From Selenomonadaceae bacterium (lineage in GTDB: Bacteria > Bacillota > Negativicutes > Selenomonadales > Selenomonadaceae), in contig JAEEGN010000210.1 of the NCBI GenBank assembly GCA_016280345.1, positions 1 through 30,243 of the forward strand: DNA of 30,243 bases, read 5' to 3'. This document shows positions 7,000 through 14,953 of the stretch, one piece after another. The notes beneath the pieces are model-generated. The model was not told where the DNA came from, searched no databases, and saw only the letters and a program-made list of their open reading frames with translations. A program made the translations under genes and the position numbers. The first letter of the stretch is position 1; each line of letters opens with the position of its first letter.

Positions 7000-7028
7000 A
7001 TTATACACGATAAAGCGGCGTCATGCAA
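7000..7028 (-). promoter_or_regulatory. promoter of rpsU-yqeY
   Basis: On the minus strand the -10 is a perfect TATAAT (7005-7000), separated by 17 bases from a weak -35 TTGCAT (7028-7023). The start would be near 6993, giving a leader of about 50 bases. Confidence 0.75.
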
Positions 7029-7149
7029 TCTTTAACATACTATATTCGCCGCCAATCGCCAAATTCCTGCCGGACCGGGTGTGAAATTTTAGTCCCATTT
7101 ATTTTCTGGCGGAAGTTCCGGCGTACCCGGCACCGGTTCCCGGGCGCCG

Positions 7150-7497
7150 TCAGCCCGGAGGCCACTGCATGGAGCGACCGCCCAGGATATGGAAGTGCAG
7201 GTGCTTCACGGTCTGGCCGCCTTCCTCGCCGACGTTGGTGACGACGCGAAAGCCCTTCGCGGAAAGGCCCTGCGCTTTCGCCACCTCCGGGATGACGTCG
7301 GCCAGGATATGGGCGGCCAGCACCTTGTTCTCCTTACCGAAGTCGAGGACGCTTTCGAGGTGCTTTTTCGGGATGACGAGCACGTGGACCGGCGCCTGGG
7401 GCTCCAGGTCCCGGAAGGCGATGACGTCCTCGTCCTCATACACGACGGCGGAGGGAATCTCCCTCTCGGCGATCTTGCAGAATACACAATCGGCCAT
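7150..7497 (-). CDS. HIT family (histidine triad) nucleotide hydrolase
   Basis: The 115-residue protein is an Hint-type histidine triad protein. It has C4 and C7 in CVFCKI (a zinc pair with later histidines in many bacterial members), VHVLVIPKKH near residues 37-46, and the catalytic triad motif H99-x-H101-x-H103 in KHLHFHILGG. Such proteins hydrolyse nucleoside phosphoramidates and aminoacyl-adenylates. ATG 7497 follows GAAAGGAG. It is the last gene of prmA-rsmE-mtaB-hit, 68 bases after mtaB; a hairpin at 7538-7559 lies in that gap. No clear terminator is visible downstream before the rpsU promoter, only G/C-rich hairpins without a T-run. Confidence 0.95.
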   Translation of the reverse strand: MADCVFCKIAEREIPSAVVYEDEDVIAFRDLEPQAPVHVLVIPKKHLESVLDFGKENKVLAAHILADVIPEVAKAQGLSAKGFRVVTNVGEEGGQTVKHLHFHILGGRSMQWPPG

Positions 7498-7565
7498 GCT
7501 GATATCTCCTTTCGTTGTTCACAGTATTTATTCGCGGCCGGCGGAAAAATTCCTGCCGGATTTCT

Positions 7566-8861
7566 TCAAACGGGCGCTTTTTCGCCCCAAACGCCGTCGC
7601 GATGGAGCCGGGTGAGACGCAGCGGGGTGATTTCGCCCAGGGGCGCGGCAACGTCGGTATAAACGCGGATGTAAGTGCCGGTGAGGCCGTCCCGGACGCC
7701 GTCGGCGTCGGTTTCCAGCAGTACGCCGGCGGTCTCGCCGAGGTGGGCCCGGCAGAAATCCGCCGCCATTTCGTCAGCGGCCCGCTGCAACCGGGCGACG
7801 CGCTCCTTCTTCACCGGGGCCGGGATCTGACCGGGCATGGTGGCGGCGGGGGTGCCGGGGCGCCGGGAGTAGGGGAAGACGTGCATCCGCGCGAAGCCCT
7901 GGGAGCGGGCGAAGGCCAGGCTTTCCTCGAAGAGGTCGTCGGTCTCGCCGGGAAAGCCGACGATGACGTCGGTGGAAACGGCAACGCCGGGCAGTTCGCG
8001 GCGGACGTTTTCCAGCAATCGGGCGAAGGCCGCCGTACCGTAAGGGCGGTTCATGCTTTTCAGGATGGCGTCGGAGCCGGATTGCAGCGGCAGATGCAGA
8101 TGGCGGGTGAAGCGGTCGTCCCGCCGCATGAGGTCGAACAGCGCCGGGGAGAGTTCCACCGATTCCAGCGAGCCCAGCCGCAGCCGCTTCAGCGCCGGGA
8201 TTGCCAGCACCGCCGCCGCGGCGTCGGCCAGCGTCACGCCGCCGAGGTCGCGTCCGTAAGCGCCGAGGTGGATGCCCGTCAGCACGATTTCCCGGAAGCC
8301 CGCCGCCACCAGTTTTTCCGCCTCGCGCCGGACGCTTTCCAGGGGGCGGGAGCGCAGCGGCCCGCGGGTGTAAGGGATGACGCAGTAAGAGCAGAAGTTC
8401 CGGCAGCCCTCCTGGATTTTCAGGAAGGCCCGGGTGCGGGCCGGGACGCCGTAGAGCGGGATGTCCTCGAAGGTGTCGGCGGCCATGATGTCGCCGACGT
8501 CGCGCAGGACGCCGTCCGCCGCCCGGGCCTGCTCCACCAGATCGACGATGCGGCCCCGGTCCCGGGTGCCCACCACCAGGCGAACGCCGGGCAGGGCCGC
8601 GATCTTGTCCGGCGCCAGCTGGGCGTAGCAGCCGGTGACGGCGACGAGGGCGCCGGGATTCTGACGGGCCGCCCGGCGAATGACCTGGCGCGATTTCTTC
8701 TCGCCCAGGGCGGTGACGGAGCAGGTATTGACGACGTAAACCTCCGCCGGTTCGTCGAAGGGAACGACGGTATAACCGGCCTGCCGGAACAGGCCGGCCA
8801 TCGTATCGGTCTCGAACTGGTTCACCTTGCAGCCCAGCGTCAGGAAAGCCGCTCGTTTCAT
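7566..8861 (-). CDS. mtaB: tRNA (N6-threonylcarbamoyladenosine37-C2)-methylthiotransferase MtaB
   Basis: The 431-residue protein is a methylthiotransferase with the three expected parts. The N-terminal UPF0004 domain has cluster cysteines C11 (LGCKVNQ), C47 (NTCSVT) and C78 (TGCYAQ). The radical SAM core has C153, C157 and C160 (CRNFCSYC) followed by VIPYTRGPLRSRP. The C-terminal region is TRAM-like. LGCKVNQ and the overall pattern fit MtaB (t6A to ms2t6A in tRNA) better than MiaB or RimO. The ATG at 8861 overlaps the rsmE stop as ATGA and has GGGAGGGACGGAG upstream. It sits with two other translation-apparatus methyltransferases, consistent with a modification operon. Confidence 0.95.
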   Translation of the reverse strand: MKRAAFLTLGCKVNQFETDTMAGLFRQAGYTVVPFDEPAEVYVVNTCSVTALGEKKSRQVIRRAARQNPGALVAVTGCYAQLAPDKIAALPGVRLVVGTRDRGRIVDLVEQARAADGVLRDVGDIMAADTFEDIPLYGVPARTRAFLKIQEGCRNFCSYCVIPYTRGPLRSRPLESVRREAEKLVAAGFREIVLTGIHLGAYGRDLGGVTLADAAAAVLAIPALKRLRLGSLESVELSPALFDLMRRDDRFTRHLHLPLQSGSDAILKSMNRPYGTAAFARLLENVRRELPGVAVSTDVIVGFPGETDDLFEESLAFARSQGFARMHVFPYSRRPGTPAATMPGQIPAPVKKERVARLQRAADEMAADFCRAHLGETAGVLLETDADGVRDGLTGTYIRVYTDVAAPLGEITPLRLTRLHRDGVWGEKAPV

Positions 8862-9628
8862 CGTGTCTCCGTCCCTCCTTCCGCGCTGCCGCCGAGGTCC
8901 CCCAGCTCGTACTGGGCGATGGCCAGGGCCGCCACAGCCGCCGTCTCCGCCCGCAGGACGCGGGGGCCCAGGGAAACCGTGGCAACGCCCAGGGACCGGG
9001 CCTGCTCAGCCTCCGCCGGCGCGAATCCGCCCTCAGGGCCGATGAGGGCGGTGACGCCGCCGGGTTCCGCCCGACGCAGCCATTCCTTCAGCGGCCGTTC
9101 CGTTTCCTGCTCGTAGGCCATGAAGACACGCCCCGCCGACCCGGCAGCGGCGATTTCCTCCAGCCACGACACCAGCGGCCGCACCGGGGCGACGGTGGGC
9201 AGCATCGTGCGGCCGCACTGCTTGGCGGCTTCCTCCGCCACGCGCTGCCATTTCTCCCGGCGGACCGCCGCTTTCTTGGCGTCGTAACGCACGACGCAGT
9301 TGACCGCCGCGAGGGGTTGTATCACCGCCGCCCCCAGCTCCACTGCTTTCTGTACGACGAAGTCCATCTTGTCGCCTTTCGGCAGGCACATGGCCAGCGT
9401 CAGCGCCACCGGGGACTCGGTATCGGCGTCGAGGCGCTCGACGAGCCGCAAAGTCACGCTGTCGGCGGTAAAGGCCGTGACCTCCATCGCCGCCACCTGG
9501 CGCGCCGCGTCCACCACCACGACCCGGTCGCCGGCCCGGGCCCGCAGGGTGTAGCCCAGATGATGAGCGTCGGTGCCGGTCAGCGTCACCGTCTCCCGCA
9601 GCCGCCCCGGCAGGAAAAGGCGCCTCAC
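8858..9628 (-). CDS. rsmE: 16S rRNA (uracil1498-N3)-methyltransferase RsmE
   Basis: The 256-residue SPOUT-class methyltransferase begins VRRLFLPGRL, followed by an N-terminal PUA-like RNA-binding part. The C-terminal SPOUT domain shows LAMCLPKGDKMDFVVQKAVELG, EAAKQCGRTMLP, the AdoMet-binding LIGPEGGFAPAE and the knot motif LGPRVLRAETA. RsmE methylates U1498 of 16S rRNA in the assembled 30S subunit. The start is GTG at 9628, with GGGAGGGGGAGG just upstream and a GTGA overlap with the prmA stop. The longer open frame inside prmA is not credible. It overlaps mtaB by four bases. Confidence 0.95.
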   Translation of the reverse strand: MRRLFLPGRLRETVTLTGTDAHHLGYTLRARAGDRVVVVDAARQVAAMEVTAFTADSVTLRLVERLDADTESPVALTLAMCLPKGDKMDFVVQKAVELGAAVIQPLAAVNCVVRYDAKKAAVRREKWQRVAEEAAKQCGRTMLPTVAPVRPLVSWLEEIAAAGSAGRVFMAYEQETERPLKEWLRRAEPGGVTALIGPEGGFAPAEAEQARSLGVATVSLGPRVLRAETAAVAALAIAQYELGDLGGSAEGGTETR

Positions 9629-10566
9629 GCCTCCCCCTCCCGGCCGAGAACCAGGGCCACCCATTCCTTTTCATCGCGCCGCTCGATGACTTTGAATCCG
9701 TGCCGTGACGCGCCCGCGACGACCTCCGCCGCCCGGTCGGCGATGATGCCGCTGGCCAACAGGCATCCGCCCGGGGCCAGATGCGCGTCCAGCCCGTCGA
9801 AAAGCCGCAGGATGATGTCGGCGATGATGTTGGCGGTGACGAGGTCCGCCCGGCCCGGGACGTTTTGCCAGAGGTCGCTCTGGCCGACGACGATGGCCCC
9901 GGTCAGGCCATTCTGGGCGATGTTCTCCTCCGCCACCTTCAGCGCCGTTCCGTCGTAGTCCACCGCCGTGACGGCGCCGGCGCCGAGCTTTTTGGCGGCG
10001 ATGGCCAGGATGCCGGAGCCGGTGCCGACGTCGAACACCGTCATGCCCGGCCGCACCAGTCCCTCCAGCAGCGACAGGCACATGGCCGTCGTCGGATGGG
10101 TGCCGGTACCGAAGGCCGCCCCGGGGTCGAGGCGCAGCACCACCTCGTCCGCCGCCGGCGCGTAGTCCTCCCAGGTGGGCTGAATCACCAGCCGCGTCCC
10201 CGCCTTCACGGTATGGAAATATTGCTTCCAGTTCTCGGCCCAGTCCTCGTCGGCGATTTCCCGCTCCGTGACGGTCCCCGGCGTCAGGGAAACGCCCCGG
10301 GACGCCATGGCGTCGAGCTCCGCCCGCAGCTCCGCGAGCTTTTCCGCCAGTCCCTCGTCCTTCGGCAGATACGCCTGCACCGTCACCACGGAAGTATCCG
10401 CCTGTTCGGGAATGTCGGTGTAGTCCCACAGCCCGGAATGGATATACTCGTTCACCAGCGCCGGGTCCTCGATGACCACGCCGGCGGCGCCGAGGCCGTT
10501 GAGCACCCCGGCGACAAGATCCATCGCCTCGTGCGAGGTCCGGACGCTGATCTCATCCCATTTCAT
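9625..10566 (-). CDS. prmA: 50S ribosomal protein L11 methyltransferase
   Basis: The 313-residue protein is full length for PrmA. It begins MKWDEISVRTSHEAMD, carries an N-terminal substrate-binding domain, then DEDWAENWKQYFH, the family motif DPGAAFGTGTHPTT, the AdoMet-binding DVGTGSGILAIAA and NIIADIILRL. PrmA trimethylates amino groups of ribosomal protein L11. ATG 10566 follows AGAGGAGG. It is first in a tightly overlapping operon with rsmE and mtaB. I see no convincing promoter between the upstream terminator (10652-10679) and the start. Confidence 0.96.
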   Translation of the reverse strand: MKWDEISVRTSHEAMDLVAGVLNGLGAAGVVIEDPALVNEYIHSGLWDYTDIPEQADTSVVTVQAYLPKDEGLAEKLAELRAELDAMASRGVSLTPGTVTEREIADEDWAENWKQYFHTVKAGTRLVIQPTWEDYAPAADEVVLRLDPGAAFGTGTHPTTAMCLSLLEGLVRPGMTVFDVGTGSGILAIAAKKLGAGAVTAVDYDGTALKVAEENIAQNGLTGAIVVGQSDLWQNVPGRADLVTANIIADIILRLFDGLDAHLAPGGCLLASGIIADRAAEVVAGASRHGFKVIERRDEKEWVALVLGREGEA

Positions 10567-10651
10567 CGCCGCGCCTCCTCTTGCAATTCACATTCTCCGT
10601 ATTCACTGCCGCGCCCGCTTCTTCCTTTCCGCCGCGCCGTTTCCGCCATGG

Positions 10652-10679
10652 AAAAACGCCCCGGAAAAATCCGGGGCGT
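10652..10679 (-). terminator. intrinsic terminator of the LG-FQ repeat protein gene
   Basis: A 10-bp stem ACGCCCCGGA/TCCGGGGCGT (10656-10665 with 10670-10679) with a four-base loop is followed on the minus strand by five T. It lies 13 bases after the stop codon. Confidence 0.9.
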
Positions 10680-10692
10680 CTCGGTCGCTGCG

Positions 10693-11319
10693 TTACATTC
10701 CCATATCGACGCTGCCGCCGGCGCCGGCGCCTGAGGAATAGGCCGCCTTCGTCTGCTGCATGGCCGCCGCCACGATTGACTGGCCGGTGTTGTTGACCTG
10801 GGCGTTGACCTTTTGGAACTCGCTGGAGCCCAGCTTCGTCTCATTGCCGAAATTCGAAGTCTTCCAGTAGGACTGCGTCTTCTGCACAAGCTGCGACGCT
10901 TTCTCCCCGCCGATCTGGCTGATCTCCTTCTGGCCTTTCTGGAAATCGCTGGTGCCCAGCCGCTCCGGCGAGGTGTTGCGGTTGACGCCCTGCATCGCCG
11001 CGGCGACTTTCTGCCCGGTGATGGCATGGGCCTCGCGCATATCCGTCTGGAACGCCCCTTTGCCCATCTTCCGCGGGTCGGCGTAGGTCGCGGCCTTGTC
11101 CGCTATGCGGGAAGTCTGGGCCGTGCCGATCTCGTAAGCGGCGTCGTTTTCCTTCTGGAACTCGCTGGAGCCCAGCTTTGTCTCATTCCCGAAATTCGAG
11201 ACCTCGTAATACGAAGCGGCCCGCTGCGCGTACATCGCGGCTTTCTGCTCGCCCGTTTGCGTGACCTGACGGTTGATTTCCTGGAACGGACTCGTCCCCA
11301 AAGATGTTGAAACACTCAT
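10693..11319 (-). CDS. five-fold LG-x-x-x-FQ repeat protein, function unknown
   Basis: I do not recognise this 208-residue protein. It has no signal peptide, membrane segment or cysteine, and is rich in Ala, Gln, Ser, Thr and Lys. It is built almost entirely of five tandem repeats starting near residues 7, 49, 85, 121 and 163. Each begins [LM]G-x-x-x-FQ, has a conserved Gly about ten residues later, then an Ala/Gln-rich, probably helical stretch. Repeats 1 and 4 are 42 residues and end SNFGNETK; the 16-residue string SNFGNETKLGSSEFQK is identical at 41-56 and 155-170, so a repeat pair appears to have been duplicated. The tail is Gly/Ser/Met-rich. ATG 11319 follows AAAGGAGG. It is a single-gene unit with a good promoter, a leader hairpin and a strong terminator, suggesting substantial expression. 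Confidence 0.85.
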   Translation of the reverse strand: MSVSTSLGTSPFQEINRQVTQTGEQKAAMYAQRAASYYEVSNFGNETKLGSSEFQKENDAAYEIGTAQTSRIADKAATYADPRKMGKGAFQTDMREAHAITGQKVAAAMQGVNRNTSPERLGTSDFQKGQKEISQIGGEKASQLVQKTQSYWKTSNFGNETKLGSSEFQKVNAQVNNTGQSIVAAAMQQTKAAYSSGAGAGGSVDMGM

Positions 11320-11347
11320 GACAGGAACCTCCTTTTCCCTAATCGCG

Positions 11348-11368
11348 CCGGCAAATCCTTTTTGCCGG
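11348..11368 (-). other. leader hairpin of the LG-FQ repeat gene
   Basis: CCGGCAAA (11348-11355) and TTTGCCGG (11361-11368) form a perfect eight-pair stem with a five-base loop in the predicted 5' leader. No T-run follows, so it is more likely an mRNA-stabilising or regulatory stem than a terminator. Confidence 0.55.
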
Positions 11369-11405
11369 AGAAACGCCTTTATGAACGGATTTTACTCCTG
11401 TCTAT

Positions 11406-11434
11406 ATTATATCGGTTCCTGATGAAATAAACAA
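11406..11434 (-). promoter_or_regulatory. promoter of the LG-FQ repeat protein gene
   Basis: On the minus strand -35 TTGTTT (11434-11429) and a perfect -10 TATAAT (11411-11406) are separated by 17 bases. The predicted start is near 11399, about 80 bases upstream of the ATG. Confidence 0.8.
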
Positions 11435-11487
11435 TCCCTTTTTTGTTCGCTTTTCAATTATTTTTCATTATTTTATCGAAAGCGGAA

Positions 11488-12114
11488 TCAGGTGCGTCCC
11501 CGCGCCCGCCCCGGCGCGATGAGGCCGATGTCGAAGCCCCGGCCGAGCCGCGCCAGATCGCCGTCCTTTTCCGCCCGCAGCACGTACGAACTGCCGCAGC
11601 GACCGCACTCGAGGACGATGGAATTCCCCCGGATGTCGGCGGAAATCTCCTCGCTGCCGCAGGGACAGGCAATCGCGCCGCGGGACGCCATCTCATGGAT
11701 GCGGTTCAGCGCCTCCAGCAGGACCCGCTGCTTCTCGATGAAGTTGATGCCGTCGTTGGGATGAAGGGCCTCGAACTCCGCCTGGTTGAAGGCCAGAAGT
11801 TCCTCGATGCGCCGCCGGCGGCCGAGGTAGCCCAGCTCGAAATGCTCCCGCCGGCAGTAGATCTTCTCCAGCTGCAAGCGCAGGAGGGCTTTCATGGGAT
11901 AGGCCACGCGGTTTTCCGTCCCGCAGCCGACGCAGCCGATGGTGATGGCGATAACGCCGCCCGGCTGTCGCTCCAGAACCGCCTGCGCATGGCCGCAGCT
12001 GTCGCAGCGCAGGACGTTGCCCGACCACGCCGGAAAGCAGGGAATGTCCTGCACGTGGATTCTACCGCAGCGCTGGCAGTAAAAGGCAACGGAACACGCT
12101 TCCCGGATGACCAT
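11488..12114 (-). CDS. cysteine-rich protein with several zinc-ribbon-like CxxC motifs, function unknown
   Basis: I cannot name this 208-residue protein. It has cysteine pairs at C13/C16 (CQRC), C37/C40 (CDSC), C61/C64 (CVGC), C150/C152 (CPC) and C170/C173 (CGRC), plus C26 and C87. The spacing suggests two or more zinc ribbons: one N-terminal from the first three pairs, and one C-terminal from the last two. The middle (about residues 75-145) is charged and probably helical. No signal peptide is present, so it is likely cytoplasmic. The C-terminus is Arg/Gly-rich. ATG 12114 is chosen because GGGAGGGAG lies just upstream; the frame extends to 12267 without another good start. It follows the pnp terminator; no promoter or terminator of its own is obvious. 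Confidence 0.75.
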   Translation of the reverse strand: MVIREACSVAFYCQRCGRIHVQDIPCFPAWSGNVLRCDSCGHAQAVLERQPGGVIAITIGCVGCGTENRVAYPMKALLRLQLEKIYCRREHFELGYLGRRRRIEELLAFNQAEFEALHPNDGINFIEKQRVLLEALNRIHEMASRGAIACPCGSEEISADIRGNSIVLECGRCGSSYVLRAEKDGDLARLGRGFDIGLIAPGRARGRT

Positions 12115-12263
12115 CGGACTCCCTCCCCTCGCTTCGCCGACAAAAAGCACCGGAAGTTTCAACGCTTTCTGTTTTGTTTTCCGTTTTCTTATTTCGCTGT
12201 CCGATAAAAAAATCCTGCCGGCGGAAGCGAATTTCTGATACTCTCTCTCGCCCCGGAAAAGGC

Positions 12264-12307
12264 GCAAAAAAAGAAGGCCCCCGCGCTTTCTCCGCCGGGA
12301 GCCTTTT
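12264..12307 (-). terminator. intrinsic terminator of pnp
   Basis: On the minus strand AAGGC-(T)-CCCGG pairs with CGGGG-GCCTT around a G/C-rich loop and is followed by C and seven T (12272-12266). It begins about 20 bases after the pnp stop codon. Confidence 0.8.
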
Positions 12308-12325
12308 CGCTATGGTTATACCGTT

Positions 12326-14395
12326 TTACAGAAGTACCTTGTGGGAGAGATTGACGCGCCCCTGGCGGTCGATTTCCGTGACCTTGACTTCCAGCATGTC
12401 GCCGACCTTGACCACGTCCTCGACCTTTTCCACGCGGCGCTTGGCGAGCTGGGAGATATGGCAGAGGCCCTCGCGGCCCGGCAGGACCTCGACGAAGGCG
12501 CCGAAGGCCATGATGCGGGTGACGCGCCCCTTGTAGGTAGCGCCGACTTCGACGTCGCGGGTCAGTTCCTCGATGATGGCGACGGCCTTCCTGGAATCCT
12601 CCACGTTGACGGCGGAAATGTAGATGGTGCCGTCTTCCTCGATGTCGATCTGGGTGTTCGTCTCGTCCACGATCTTCTTGATCATCTTGCCGCCCGGGCC
12701 GATGACGGTGCGGATCTTGTCCACGTTGATGTGCATGGTGGTGACCCGCGGCGCGTACGGCGAGAGGTCCGGCGCGGGCTCGGAGATGCACTCCATCATC
12801 TTGCCCATGATGAAGGCGCGGCCCCGCTTCGCCTGCTCCAGCGCTGAAGCCAGAATGGCGCGGCTGATGCCGGCGACCTTGATGTCCATTTGGATGGCGG
12901 TGATGCCCTGATCCGTGCCGGCCACTTTGAAGTCCATATCGCCGAGGGCGTCCTCCATGCCCTGGATGTCGGTGAGAATCGTGAACTGGTCGCCGTCCTT
13001 GACGAGGCCCATGGCCACGCCGGCCACCGGCCGCTTGATGGGAACGCCGGCCTGCATCAGCGACAGGGTGCTGCCGCAGACGCTGCCCATGGAGCTGGAG
13101 CCGTTGGACTCCAGGACCTCGGAGACGAGGCGCAGCATATAGGGGAACTCCTCTTCCGACGGGATGACCGGGAGCAGCGCCCGCTCCGCCAGCGCGCCGT
13201 GGCCGATCTCGCGGCGTCCGGGGCCGCGGGCCGGACGGGCCTCGCCGACGCTGTAGCCGGGGAAGTTGTACTGATGAATGTACCGCTTGGATTTCTCGGT
13301 GCCGAGGCCGTCGATGATCTGCTCATCGCTGAGCGCCCCCAGGGTGGTGACGGTGAGGATCTGCGTCTGGCCGCGGGTGAAGAGTCCGGAGCCGTGGGCC
13401 CGGGGCAGCAGCCCGACCTCGCAGCTCACCGGCCGCACCTCGTCAAGGGCCCGGCCGTCGGGACGGATTTTCTCATGGGTGATCATGTGGCGCACGATCT
13501 CTTTCTCCACGTCGTGCAGCACCCCGGCAATTTCCTTGGCGGACTCGGGATACTCGGCCAGGAAATGCTCCATCGTCTCAGCGTTGATGTTGGCGATGTT
13601 CTCGTCGCGCTGCAGCTTGTCGGGGTTGCGGACCGCGGCGTCGAGGCGGGCGGCGGCGAAGTCGCGGATGCCCTGCTCCAGGGCCGCCGGGACCTCGAAG
13701 AGCTTGACTTCACGCTTCGGCTTGGCGCAGGTTTCGATGATGCTCTGCTGGAATTCGACGATGCGCTTGATTTCCCGGTGACCGAACAGAATCGACTCCA
13801 GGATGACGTCCTCCGGCAGCTCGCTGGCGCCGGCTTCCACCATCATGACCGCCTCCGCGGAGCCGGCGATGGTGAGATTGAGGTCGGAATGCTCGCGCTG
13901 TTCCACCGTGGGATTGATGACGAACTTTCCGTCCACCCGGCCGACGCGGACGCCGGCGATGGGACCGTTGAAGGGGATATCCGATACACAGAGGGCGCAG
14001 GACGCGCCGATCATGGCGGCAATCTCGGGGGGGTTGTCCTGCTCCACCGAGAGCACCGTGGCAATCACGTTGACGTCGTTGCGGAAGCCCTTCGGGAACA
14101 GCGGGCGGATGGGCCGGTCAATGAGGCGGGCGCAGAGGATTGCCTGGTTGCTGGGCCGCCCCTCTCTCTTGATGAAGCCGCCGGGGACCTTGCCCACAGC
14201 GTACATTTTTTCCTCATAATCCACGGTCAGCGGGAAAAAGTCAACGCCTTCCCGGGGCTCCGTGGAGGCGGTGGCCGCCACCAGCACCACGGTATCACCG
14301 TAGCGCACCAGGACCGCGCCGTTCGCCTGCTTCGCCATCTTGCCGTTCTCGATGATGAGCGGCCGGCCGCCAACTTCCATTTCAAAGCTGTGCAT
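12326..14395 (-). CDS. pnp: polyribonucleotide nucleotidyltransferase (PNPase)
   Basis: The 689-residue protein is full-length PNPase, the phosphate-dependent 3'-to-5' exoribonuclease of the mRNA decay machinery. The two RNase PH-like domains are evident: the first with FFPLTVDYEEKMYAVGKVPGGF and CARLIDRPIRPLFPKGFRND (each family-typical), the second with HGSGLFTRGQTQ and a helical linker between them. The C-terminal KH domain shows IGPGGKMIKKI near residue 563 and the S1 domain reads GATYKGRVTRIMAFGAFVE to the end. ATG 14395 follows TAGGAGG. It lies downstream of rpsO with a terminator-like hairpin between, the usual rpsO-pnp order; in many bacteria readthrough plus an internal promoter feeds pnp. 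I could not identify a convincing promoter in 14396-14485. Confidence 0.97.
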   Translation of the reverse strand: MHSFEMEVGGRPLIIENGKMAKQANGAVLVRYGDTVVLVAATASTEPREGVDFFPLTVDYEEKMYAVGKVPGGFIKREGRPSNQAILCARLIDRPIRPLFPKGFRNDVNVIATVLSVEQDNPPEIAAMIGASCALCVSDIPFNGPIAGVRVGRVDGKFVINPTVEQREHSDLNLTIAGSAEAVMMVEAGASELPEDVILESILFGHREIKRIVEFQQSIIETCAKPKREVKLFEVPAALEQGIRDFAAARLDAAVRNPDKLQRDENIANINAETMEHFLAEYPESAKEIAGVLHDVEKEIVRHMITHEKIRPDGRALDEVRPVSCEVGLLPRAHGSGLFTRGQTQILTVTTLGALSDEQIIDGLGTEKSKRYIHQYNFPGYSVGEARPARGPGRREIGHGALAERALLPVIPSEEEFPYMLRLVSEVLESNGSSSMGSVCGSTLSLMQAGVPIKRPVAGVAMGLVKDGDQFTILTDIQGMEDALGDMDFKVAGTDQGITAIQMDIKVAGISRAILASALEQAKRGRAFIMGKMMECISEPAPDLSPYAPRVTTMHINVDKIRTVIGPGGKMIKKIVDETNTQIDIEEDGTIYISAVNVEDSRKAVAIIEELTRDVEVGATYKGRVTRIMAFGAFVEVLPGREGLCHISQLAKRRVEKVEDVVKVGDMLEVKVTEIDRQGRVNLSHKVLL

Positions 14396-14485
14396 CTGAT
14401 TTCCTCCTACTTCTCTTTTCGTTTCTCTTACTAACCTTCTTTATTTCGACAAATTTAAAGAAAATCCTCTTTTTGACAGACCATG

Positions 14486-14514
14486 AAAAAAAGCGGGGAA
14501 ATCCCCGCTTTTCT
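14486..14514 (-). terminator. intrinsic terminator after rpsO
   Basis: AAGCGGGGA/TCCCCGCTT (14491-14499 with 14502-14510) forms a compact stem flanked by A- and T-rich runs, with T7 on the minus-strand side. It starts within a few bases of the rpsO stop and probably only partly separates rpsO from pnp. Confidence 0.8.
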
Positions 14515-14517
14515 TTC

Positions 14518-14784
14518 TTACTTACGCAAGTCGAGCTTGGCGATGATGGAACGATAGCGCTCGATATCCGTCTTGTAGAGATAGCTCAGGAGCCGGCGGC
14601 GATGGCCGACCATCTTCAGAAGGCCGCGACGGGAGTGGTGGTCCTTCTTGTGCTCCTTGAGGTGCTCGGTGAGGTAGGCGATGCGCGAGGTCAGGATCGC
14701 GATCTGGACCTCCGGCGAACCGGTGTCGCCCTCGTGCACGGCATACTGCTGGATAAGCGCGGTCTTTTCTTCCTGGGTAAGCAT
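14518..14784 (-). CDS. rpsO: 30S ribosomal protein S15
   Basis: The 88-residue product is uS15: MLTQEEKTALIQQYAVHEGDTGSPEVQIAILTSRI (in two parts), the basic HKKDHHSRRGLLKMVGHRRRLL and a C-terminal KTDIERYRSIIAKLDLRK. It binds the three-way junction of the 16S central domain early in 30S assembly. ATG 14784 follows TAGGAGG. It has its own promoter and a structured leader of about 100 bases, a place where S15 commonly regulates its own translation. It is followed by a terminator and pnp. Confidence 0.98.
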   Translation of the reverse strand: MLTQEEKTALIQQYAVHEGDTGSPEVQIAILTSRIAYLTEHLKEHKKDHHSRRGLLKMVGHRRRLLSYLYKTDIERYRSIIAKLDLRK

Positions 14785-14808
14785 TCTTTTCTTCCTCCTA
14801 AATAATAA

Positions 14809-14862
14809 ATCTCATACCTCCGGCCGCCAGGGCAGCGTCGGAGTTCCTCGCTGTCTTCGCGG
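14809..14862 (-). ncRNA. structured rpsO leader, candidate S15 autoregulatory element
   Basis: The minus-strand leader can form CTCCG-ac-GCTGC-cctg-GCGGC-CGGAG (about 14844-14818) right before the Shine-Dalgarno. An alternative pairing just upstream, CAGCG with CGCTG, would disrupt it. Mutually exclusive stems next to the ribosome site fit S15 leader regulation, but no specific Rfam match is claimed. Confidence 0.4.
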
Positions 14863-14885
14863 CGGATGGAAACGATATCTTGGGT

Positions 14886-14914
14886 ATTATAGCACAGGGA
14901 ACGCACCTTGTAAA
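14886..14914 (-). promoter_or_regulatory. promoter of rpsO
   Basis: On the minus strand -35 TTTACA (14914-14909), a 17-base spacer and a perfect -10 TATAAT (14891-14886) are present, giving a start near 14879 and a leader of about 95 bases. Confidence 0.88.
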
Positions 14915-14953
14915 CTCCGCGTAGGAGATTGTTTTCGCCTTTTTTCCACGCGA

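Noticed and set aside
5127..7013. Long plus-strand open frame of about 630 codons
   Set aside because: It is a shadow opposite the lipoprotein, yqeY and rpsU genes, crosses two terminators and has no protein-family features; high GC makes such frames common.
7538..7559. Hairpin between mtaB and the HIT gene as a terminator
   Set aside because: The stem is good but no T-run follows on the minus strand; it may only stabilise or process the mRNA.
14396..14485. A separate pnp promoter
   Set aside because: AT-rich sequence has TTGTCG- and TTTAAAT-like strings, but none with a good partner at 16-18 bases.
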